Shown in pieces: positions 1 to 20,600 of a DNA stretch of 64,000 nt. The notes under the pieces were generated by a model. That model worked only from the letters and a program-made list of their open reading frames with translations. It was not told the DNA's origin and searched no databases. The stretch comes from Pogona vitticeps (lineage: Eukaryota > Chordata > Lepidosauria > Squamata > Agamidae): NCBI RefSeq assembly GCF_051106095.1, contig NC_135785.1, forward strand, positions 186,262,045 to 186,326,044. The letters run 5' to 3'. Numbering within the stretch: the first letter of the stretch is position 1; each line of letters begins with the position of its first letter. The translations under genes were made by a program, and so were the position numbers.

Positions 1-11260
<11,260 letters not shown>

Positions 11261-11747
11261 ATTATTTGTTACTTCAGTCACTAGAAAAACTGGTGGATTT
11301 TATGCTGAGGTTAATTCTTGTATCTATTTGTTTAGATGGGAAAAAGTCATTTGGCAGCAAAGTAGACATTGTGGATGGGGGTGGGGAAAGGAAGTATCAT
11401 TGCGTACAATGCTGAAAAAACAGAGTTTATTAATTTATATGTAAGCTTCATGATGTTCTTGGTTGCTGTACTTCTGAAAACTATTATGCTAAAATCATAT
11501 TATGTACAGTAAAAATTGGCACATTAAAACTTCTGAACAGATACTTCTCATGGGCTATGCATTTTAATTCTTACCTTCTCCTCATCTCCCCATTATTATC
11601 CCCTAGGAAAAAAAATCTTTCCATGTGCGTATTTTTTACCTTAACCTTTCAAGTATGTACTTAGAATGACTATGCAATGTTTCCTCTTTTAGAAGCCTTG
11701 CACAGTGCAAGATACTCTCAGGTTTTGTCTGTTGCCTTACACATCTA
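11261..11747 (+). other. PDHA1: PDHA1 3' UTR and flank
   Basis: A candidate poly(A) signal ATTAAA lies at 11523-11528, about 265 bases past the stop; no AATAAA was seen on this strand before the large inverted-repeat element. On the opposite strand AATAAA (TTTATT at 11426-11431) and ATTAAA (near 11564) occur, which could serve MAP3K15 if its transcript runs this far. Confidence 0.4.
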
Positions 11748-12044
11748 CAGTGGTGCCTCGTTTAACGAATGCCCCGTTTAACGATGAATCCGTATAACGA
11801 TTCATCTTTTGCGATCGCAAAAGCGATCGCATTACGATGTTTTAAATGGGGGAAAATCGCTTTGCGATGATTGTGGGGAAGCGTTTCCCCACGATCATCA
11901 CAAAGCCCCCACTGATCAGCTGTGTTTCAGGGGGTGGAGAGAGCGAGCCCCGAAGAACAGCTGATGGGTGGGTTTTTTTTGCGAAGCTGGCTTTCGAGCC
12001 AGTTTCGCAAACCCCTCCCCGCCGCCCATCAGCTGTTCTTCGGG

Positions 12045-13185
12045 CTACCTCTCTGTGCGCTCCGATCTCCAGCCCTGGCAACCCGGGCTGGAGATCGGAG
12101 CGGACAGAGAGGCAGCCCGAAGAACAGCTGACGGGCAGCGGGGAGGGTGTTTGCGAAGCTGGCTAGAAAGCCAGCTTCGCAAACCAATTCGAGCATCGGG
12201 CTGCCTCTCTGTCCGCTCCGATCTCCAGCCCTGGCAACCCGGGCTGGAGATCGGAGCGGACAGAGAGGCAGCCCGAAGAACAGCTGACGGGCGGCGGGGA
12301 GGGTGTTTGCGAAGCTGGCTAGAAAGCCAGCTTCGCAAACCAATTCGAGCATCGGGCTGCCTCTCTGTCCGCTCCGATCTCCAGCCCTGGCAACCCGGGC
12401 TGGAGATCCGAGCGGACAGAGAGGCAGCCCGAAGAACAGCTGACGGGCGGCGGGGAGGGTGTTTGCGAAGCTGGCTAGAAAGACAGCTTCGCAAACCCCT
12501 TCGAGCTTCGGGCTGCCTCTCTGTCCGCTCCGATCTCCAGCCCTGGCAACCCGGGCTGGAGATCCGAGCGGACAGAGAGGCAGCCCGAAGAACAGCTGAC
12601 GGGCGGCGGGGAGGGTGTTTGCGAAGCTGGCTAGAAAGACAGCTTCGCAAACCCCTTCGAGCTTCGGGCTGCCTCTCTGTCCGCTCCGATCTCCAGCCCT
12701 GGCAACCCGGGCTGGAGATCCGAGCGGACAGAGAGGCAGCCCGAAGAACAGCTGACGGGCGGCGGGGAGGGTGTTTGCGAAGCTGGCTAGAAAGACAGCT
12801 TCGCAAACCCCTTCGAGCTTCGGGCTGCCTCTCTGTCCGCTCCGATCTCCAGCCCTGGCAACCCGGGCTGGAGATCGGAGCGGACAGAGAGGCAGCCCGA
12901 AGAACAGCTGACGGGCGGCGGGGAGGGTGTTTGCGAAGCTGGCTAGAAAGACAGCTTCGCAAACCCCTTCGAGCTTCGGGCTGCCTCTCTGTCCGCTCCG
13001 ATCTCCAGCCCTGGCAACCCGGGCTGGAGATCGGAGCGGACAGAGAGGCAGCCCGAAGAACAGCTGACGGGCGGCGGGGAGGGTGTTTGCGAAGCTGGCT
13101 AGAAAGCCAGCTTCGCAAACCAATTCGAGCATCGGGCTGCCTCTCTGTCCGCTCCGATCTCCAGCCCTGGCAACCCGGAGAACAG
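12045..13185. repeat. 156-bp tandem array of hairpin-forming units
   Basis: The landmark CTGGCAACCC recurs at exactly 156-base spacing: CAACCC starts at 12079, 12235, 12391, 12547, 12703, 12859, 13015 and 13171. Each unit holds a 34-bp inverted repeat (arm starting GGGCTGCCTCTCTGTCCGCT) around a 9-base loop TGGCAACCC. It also holds a 16-bp inverted repeat GTTTGCGAAGCTGGCT around AGAA. Because 156 is a multiple of three and the unit lacks stops, long frames stay open on both strands; they are by-products of the repeat. Confidence 0.95.
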
Positions 13186-13189
13186 CCTG

Positions 13190-13830
13190 GGTAGGCGGCG
13201 CAAGGAGGCTTCAAGCATCGGGGACAGGCTGGGGGGTGGACTGGGGAGCTTGAAGCCTCTCCGCGCCGCCTACCCCGGCCGTTCCCAGACTTCTGGAAGT
13301 CCGGGAACAGCCTGTGTAAGCAGCGCGGAGAGGCTTCAAGCCCCCGGTCCACCCCCCAGCCTGTCCCCGATGCTTGAAGCCTCTCCGCGCCGCCTACCCA
13401 GGCCGTTCCCAGACTTCTGGAAGTCCGGGAACAGCCTGTGTAAGCAGCGCGGAGAGGCTTCAAGCTCCCCGGTCCACCCCCCAGCCTGTCCCCGATGCTT
13501 GAAGCCTCTCCGCGCCGCCTACCCAGGCCGTTCCCAGACTTCTGGAAGTCCGGGAACAGCCTGTGTAAGCAGCGCGGAGAGGCTTCAAGCTCCCCGGTCC
13601 ACCCCCCAGCCTGTCCCCGATGCTTGAAGCCTCTCCGCGCCGCCTACCCAGGCTGTTCCCGGAGGCTTCAAGCATCGGGGACAGGCTGGGGGGTGAATCG
13701 GGGAGCTTGAAGCCTCTCCGCGCTGCTTACCCAGGCCGTTCCCGGACTTCTGGAAGTCCGGGAACGGCCTGGGTAAGCAGCGCGGAGAGGCTTCAAGCTC
13801 CCCGATTCACCCCCCAGCCTGTCCCCGGAG
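13190..13830. repeat. 125-bp tandem array inside the giant element
   Basis: GATGCTTGAAGCC recurs at 13369, 13494 and 13619 (period 125), with diverged flanking units before and after. The unit contains the inverted pair CTTGAAGCCTCTCCGCGC and its complement, plus GACTTCTGGAAGTC, so each copy is again palindromic. The right part (13655-13830) repeats the motif in inverse order. Confidence 0.9.
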
Positions 13831-14175
13831 CTCGGAAGGGAATTGTCGGCAGGGGACGGTGGCTTCGGGGTCCTTCCGAGGCCGCAGCCCACTGCCGACA
13901 TTTTCCCCCAGCTGAGCAGCGGGGCTTGGATCCGAGCCGCGGTGGCTACCCCAGCCATGGCCGGACTCTAGGGAGTCCAGCCATGGCTGAGGTAGCCGCC
14001 GTGGGTCAGATCCAAGCCGCGGGGGGAGAGAGAAAACCGGATAATCCGTTCCAATTGGAACGGATTATCCAGTTTTCAATGCATCTCTATGGGAAATGGT
14101 GCTTCACATAACGATGTTTTCACATAACGTTTTTTTTTCTGGAACCAATTAACATCGTTATGCGAGGCACCACTG

Positions 14176-14616
14176 TACTAACGTCCGGGTGTATATAATC
14201 AGAAGGTAGCAGGAAGTTGCCCAAACTTATTTTTAAGAATAGTTGATATTTATAAAACTATATCATTTTATATTTAAATGTGATTGGTTAAAGTGCATAA
14301 GCTAATGTTTAGCTCTAAAGCAAGCATTTCCTCAACTCATTTACCTAGCTGGAAAAATAAAACATACAAATCTTTGTCTATTCTAGTACATCAGAATGCT
14401 GTAGTACAGAATGACAAGCTTCAAAAAGAAAAATCAGAAACCACACTATATCAAAGCATTGTGGTCCACCTGTTCTTTAACATAATACTTCCAAAGAAAA
14501 CCTATTCAAAGTATATGTTGTGCAAAATTTGCAGGACCAAGTATACAGACAGTACTGTATGTACAAAAAGCAATAACTTAGTTGGAATGTGTACCCAAAT
14601 TAGCATAACTGAAGTG
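14176..14616 (-). other. MAP3K15: MAP3K15 3' UTR region
   Basis: Follows the MAP3K15 stop on the minus strand. No AATAAA or ATTAAA is present on that strand between the stop and the large element; only TATAAA variants occur (14249-14254 and 14267-14272). Confidence 0.4.
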
Positions 14617-14698
14617 CTAACTTTGAATTTCCAAACGTTTATTATTCAGTTTTCTGTGTTTCAATATTGCATTCCAAATTCTGCAGAGGAGGCCACCA
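14617..14698 (-). CDS. MAP3K15: MAP3K15 terminal coding exon
   Basis: Completes the split Arg codon, then reads [20 protein letters not shown] and RLEIQS before TAG (14619-14617). The acceptor is CCCATACAG. GGLLCR-W is conserved among ASK kinases at the end of the SAM-like domain. Confidence 0.93.
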
Positions 14699-17600
14699 CT
14701 GTATGGGAAGATAACAAGAATTTTAGTTGAAATCTATAAAAAATATATACTTCTAGAACTATGCAATTATCTTCTTACCGTAGTCTAAGGAATCGTAAGT
14801 CATCTTTTGTGATGTCATTTAGAATATCATTGAGTGTATAATCCTCTTGAACAAACTGAAAAAATGAATAATTTCACTGTGTTCAGATAACAGTGACAAA
14901 ACGTGACAGATAATATCTGATACAGTCCTGTTTAATCTTACCCTATTAATTGTATCTGAATCAGCTTTTTGTTGTTTTAACCACTTGATAAGGTCTTCAT
15001 CTACATCATGCTCAGGAGGAGAGGGGGATGATTGCATTTCTGTAACAATCCAAATATGATTAACCAAATTCGTTGTGTTGTAAAGGATCATACTGTCCAG
15101 ACTTCTCTTTCATCTTCAGATTTACTTTATAAAACTTGCTCAAAACATATTACTGTACTATCATTTTCCTTAAGGAAATGGTTAATAGCTTTCATTCTCA
15201 TACCTACCAGTGGTTTTCAACTGTTGCTGAAGGAGCTGCAAATCCTGAATTTTTTGTTCCAGTGTTTGCCGTAAAAGAGTCTGATATTCTTTCTCCTTCT
15301 GTACAAGGTTTTCCAGGAGCCTGTAAGATAAAACAGAAGCCAGTGTTGGGTCCGGCATAACATTCTCTCCAAAAGTACTTAAATGGTAGCAACTAATTTG
15401 TTGCAAATAATAGATGACAGCATGCGGTGATATAGCTTATCAGAACAACTATGTTGCATTGAAGTTGCCATCTCTAGGGGTCTTGCAAGTGTATACAAGC
15501 CATATGATGTGATCTACTTCAAGACCCAGTTTGTCATTCTTTGACTAATGAGAAGGCCAGCCATGTTTTCTGAATATCATCAGATTTACATTTCTAACTG
15601 CAAGAGTTTACCACTTTATGTTGCCTGCCTTGGCTGGGATCTTTAGACTAAATTTTGGGGTATGACAACATGCACATTTTTTGCTGTTGCTTTAATGACA
15701 GGGAACCCTAAACTCCAAACAAACTGTAATGGGAACTTGAGAAGGTAATTTAACTTCTCAAAACAGTAATGAATAAAAGAGGGGCTAGTGCTCTTTGGAG
15801 TCTACCTGCTGTAATTCTGTTTAAAGACAGGCTCTGGAACATGTGGAGCACAGTTTATGAGGCCCCTCAGTCTGAATTTTTTTTAAAAAAAAAAACTGCT
15901 TGTGTACAAGTTCTCTTCTTTAAAACTCAGCTCACAAGCTGGTAAGTTGCCTTCTCCAAAGGCTATAAGGGAGCAAAGTAAGACGCATCTGCTATACTGT
16001 AGGTATTATGTAGCTGGTCACTTAGCTTTCCATGGATTGGGGCTGAGGAACCTTTTTAAAATTCCTGTTCAATGTCACATTCCTTCTGGGTTAGTCTGTC
16101 AGATGCCTTGTGCCCTGCAGGCCACTAAATGGAGAAACCTTGTTTTTGATAAGAAATCTGAGCTGACTGGTTACCAAAACATTTGAAGTAAGTCCACAAA
16201 CAGAATCAGAAGGTTGGAGGAATGAATGTGAATACTGAGGGAATTCCTCAAAAAACAAAGAGCATCTACAATGACTACCTGTGTAACTTTAGCCTTTGGA
16301 GAGTGAAGGCTCACCTAAGGGACAGTTCACACCTGAAAATGATCAAGAGACTGACTAAATTAGAAGCCTCAGTGCACGTTAAAAACCATACATATTGACA
16401 GATGCTTTACCTGTTGGTTTCTTGCTTAAGATGGCTTAATTGCAAGTTAAGCTGCTGCTGAGTATCAGGAGATACCGAAGAAGGAAGTGTGCACAGTCCA
16501 CGTGCTATAACTGCTTCCTCATGTCTTTTTGGCTCTGTTTGCTGGTAATCCTCCACTTCATCTGCCTCTTTTTCTACACATTCATTCTCTGATGCTGGTT
16601 CAAAGTGAGCTCGAAGCTCTGCACAAAGCAAGAGAGAGTCACAATTTTTGTCTCCCCCTCTTTGAAATATATGTGTGGAGAGAGATTCATCTATAGTCAG
16701 TGTATTTAGATTTTAAACTGAAACTTTCCCCTCTATGATTACTGAGCTCATTCCAGAAAATGCAAATAACTAGAGAGTACTTAAAATATTATTTTCTTTT
16801 TTAAAGGATAAGTTAATCAAATTTGAAATCTCTATTAGAGCCAGGGCTCTTCAATTTGATTAATTTGTCCTTTGAAAAAAGATAATCTGGAGAACTAGCC
16901 ATTAGTATGTTCTGAAGAGGGCATAGCCAGCTAAAAAGAAGAGTTTTAGATATTTTAAAACAAGTATATTCAGGAAAAGCACTGCTGATTAAATGCTCTC
17001 TCTCTTAGAACCAGTGTGATCTGTGCATAGTGAACATGCCCCTCCCTTCCAGCTAAATTATTTAAAAAGATGTTCAGCAACACTGCGCACCAGAGAAAGT
17101 TGTGTGACATCACACTTAAAACGCCTTTGCACATGCTGAGGGGGGGAAACCCTTATAAACATTTATTGGCTACAGTCCATCAACCAACCAAAAATACATC
17201 TAATGGGACCATCATTTATCTCATACTTCCTCTGCTTTGCCAGTACGAATATAATGGGGGACCATGCCATAAGCCTTGTTGGAATGAAGATATACCCACC
17301 TCCTGACATACCAGCTTTGTAACTGTCAAGGAAGAAAGTAACTTAATCTGATATAACTTGTTTTTGAATATCCTGTGACGGCTCTTTGTATGAATGCTCA
17401 AGAATAACTACTGGGTGATTTTTTTAGAGAAAGTGTCACACTATTAAATAGTCTAGAACAGAGGCCCCCAACCCCCAGTCCGCGACCCAGTGCTGGTTCG
17501 TGGCCTGAGCTGGACCGGGCCACGGCGACAGACCTCCCTGCCCCCCTGCACTCACTCACCCCCACAGTGCTGACTTGTGCAACTGCCCCACATTTGTACT

Positions 17601-20600
17601 AAAATAAAAATTTGGAGCCTAGGATGAAGAAGTACCTATTCTTCAAGGACTTTACCTCCTGCATATTTGTATGAGTTGGTGTTCTGACTGTCTGTTTTCT
17701 TTGAGGGCAAACACATCATCTCATTTCTTTGTGTCAGAACTGACCGACTGAATGATCTACACGCAGATACCTAACAGAACAGCTTACACATAAAGGAGAT
17801 TAATTTTAAGGAAGCAAAGCTAGAACTTACATTTTGCAGAGATAGGCAGCAAAGAGCTCTCTCTATGAATGGACATTTAGGGGGTGCAGCCCCCCTTTTT
17901 AAAAAAATTTCTTTCACATAGTACATGAATATGTCTCATCCTCCAGTTCAGACAATTTGTTAAATTTACATCCTATCTTTCCCCAACATGTTCAAGGCAA
18001 TGTACTGTTCTTCCAGAGATGCCCTCTGGAAAAACAGTGTTTCCCTAGAAACAATGGCTCTCCTTTTCCCCACTTGCTTCTTACAACAACCCTGTGGTAG
18101 GTTGGTGTCAGAGAGAATGTATACCTCCACTGGTGCTGAAACATGCACTGGCGGGGATTATTTGCCTACCCCTTTCGAACTGAAATGGGCAAGTAGTGGT
18201 GCCAATTAGTGCTTCCACAAGGCTGTGCTGGGGGGTGGACATACAGAACAGTTATTGGGCTCGACTGCCCTCAGCCAGTCCTCTTTTCAGAATTCCACCC
18301 ACTGACCCTGGGTCCAGTGTGGCTGCAGTGGCTGTTTTGGGGCCAATAGGAATTTTGGGTCCATCTCACCTGACTGGCACATAAAGAGTAAGTGGACACA
18401 TTTTTGCCTATCTTGCTGTTCACCCCAGAGACTTTTATGATGGTTAATTGGCTGAGCCATGCTTACATACTGTAGGTCACACTGATGGGTAGTACAGAAC
18501 AGTATGTGAGTACCGGTGAGTTCCTAAGAAGCACACAGGGTGCTATTGTGCTCAGTGTCATGGCAACCAGGATCCAGATATTTGCTTGCTGGGATGAGGG
18601 GGGACATAGTGGGATGGCCTTGGATGCTGCCCGTCCAAGTTGTAGAGAATTGGACATTTGGCAGATGGGCCCCTCTGCAGATTGAGGGTGGTTAAAAGTC
18701 AAAATTAATAAAGTGCAGCCTTAGTTAACTCCATCACCTGTGTCCATCTCTTTATTTTGGGAATGGGTGGGCAATGAAAGGTTCAGAGTCACCTAATAGA
18801 GAGGGTTGGAGCGGGATCTCTTAAATCCCAGCCCACCATCTTTAACTACTATGCTATGCTGGCTAAAATCCTGTAGCTTAGCACAGTAAATAGCAACTGG
18901 AGTAGGCTCATGAAAAACATGGAACATATGGAGGACTTGACTAGGCAAAACACTGATTCAATGGGCCTAACTCTGGTTGCAACTTACTATGTTAAGCAAA
19001 AGGATTTCAGCCAATGAGTCATATTAATAGCCAGCCTACACACACCACATTTAGCCATAATATTTACTGCTTCGTTTGGACTTACCAGGAATAAGAATAG
19101 TGACAGCAGCTTGAACTGCACGTCGTATTATATTATCCATAGCAAACATCCAATGTGGCCTGATTAAATGATTTCTTAGTACTTTGTTCACCTACAAGAA
19201 AGAGCAAACTAAATAAAGTGACTGGCTTAACTTTCAAGTGTGAACTATATACAATAAGTAAAAGAATTATTTCTTTTGTAGAAAAGACAGTTTGCTACTT
19301 CCAGTAACTTGTAGTCTATGTATGTATTCCAAATGTTGCATTACTACAGCCTCCTTCACTGTAACCTTTTTGCCAATCCAGAGAAGTGCTAGAGTCTAAC
19401 AATATCTGGAGACCCACAAGTTCCCCACACTTTGTCTGTATCATAATTGATATGTTTGGATTTTAGATAGGACTATTTCCTAACCTTGCAGGATATATTG
19501 TCTCTGTTATAAAAAAATCTACACTTCCCAAGTACTGTGATTATTTTCAACTGCATTGCATCAGAAGCAAAGAAAGCTATTAGATGGTTACAGATAGCAT
19601 ATTGTATTTCTTTTAGAAGTGCATCAAGAACTGGGTCCTCTTTTTCATTCACGTTCTGTGCACAGAATACTACTTCCCAAAAGCTTGTCACAAAGCAAGA
19701 AGTGAGAGTATATAAAATATATTTTAGATTTTCTCTGTGCATTCTGGCTTGCATCTTTGGTCCTCTGCTTTGAAAATTATGGGTCTAATGACTGCCTAGT
19801 ACACCATCAGACACCACAGGATATTCTACTTTTTCCAGCATACAAGGATGTGCTGCCATCTCCCCTGAAATGGCAGCACATCCTTGAAAAACACTAAAGC
19901 ACTGTCTGTAGAGTAGTGGATGAACACTGACCCAGGGGAGCAGGATATATATGAATCTGGGTTGCAAGAGCACGTTCTAAGGACTGTACTTTTCCCCACA
20001 GTCTAAATATGATATTTTATGAAACATACAGCATCTTGAAATCCAAACAGCATTAGATGAATCTGATTGATGGAAGTACTGTCAAAGTCCAGGTCCATTT
20101 TCAATTTGGATATAGTGGATGCCATGACTCTGTGTTCAGGGGAGCGTATGAAATCCCGCAAAATTCCAATTATCTGTTTGATGTGAGCAACTGAAAGGTG
20201 TAGTTCTTCAGAACTCTGGGGGGTGGAAAGGATACAAATGCACAATTATAAAGCAAAACCATAAAGCAAATGGTAAATTAACAGACATAAGAGTTAGGAA
20301 AACTTTCGGATTAACCAGAAAAGGGGGAGGACCCAAAAGAGGCCCTTCCTTTTGTTTTTTGGGTTCTTTTGTGGATTCCCAAAAGAGACCTTCCTAACCC
20401 TGAAGGTTTGTTTAAATAAGCGAGAGGACACAAACATTATGGAGGTTTCTGTTTGCGTTTTGCTCTTACACTAAACGTTCCCTCCATCTAAATTGCCCGA
20501 GACGTTTTCCTCACCTCAGTGTTACTGCCGGGCACCTTCTTGCCCTGTTGCCAGATCTTCTAGACGGAGTCTCCCTTTCGCCTCCCCTTCCTTCCCTTGC

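Larger units (their letters stand above)
11748..14175. mobile_element. Giant Tigger-like element with nested palindromes and two tandem arrays
   Basis: Left end CAGTGGTGCCTCGTTTAACG and right end CGTTATGCGAGGCACCACTG are inverted copies. TA duplications sit at 11746-11747 and 14176-14177. At 2428 bp it is four to seven times longer than its relatives in this window, yet it encodes no transposase. From outside in: terminal repeats; a subterminal GCGATCGCAAAAGCGATCGC palindrome; a palindrome at 11948-12045 (CCCGAAGAACAGCTGATGGG and its inverse); the 156-bp array; the 125-bp array; and a further palindrome with CCAGCCATGG near 13950-14030. It fills most of the space between the convergent PDHA1 and MAP3K15 genes. 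Confidence 0.85.

Noticed and set aside
11968-13194. 408-codon open frame on the plus strand and 472-codon frame on the minus strand over the same interval
   Set aside because: Both are by-products of a stop-free 156-bp (3 x 52) palindromic unit inside a transposon; open on both strands with the same repeated peptide, no start context or domain.
12045-13830. Regular repeats that could suggest a CRISPR array
   Set aside because: Units are contiguous without unique spacers, 125-156 bp long, in a vertebrate gene context; they are tandem satellites.
19473-19754. 93-codon minus-strand frame with protein-like composition (…[18 protein letters not shown]…)
   Set aside because: Located in a MAP3K15 intron; not part of any ASK protein I know, no clear splice joining with neighbouring phases, and no family recognised. 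Possibly an old element remnant.
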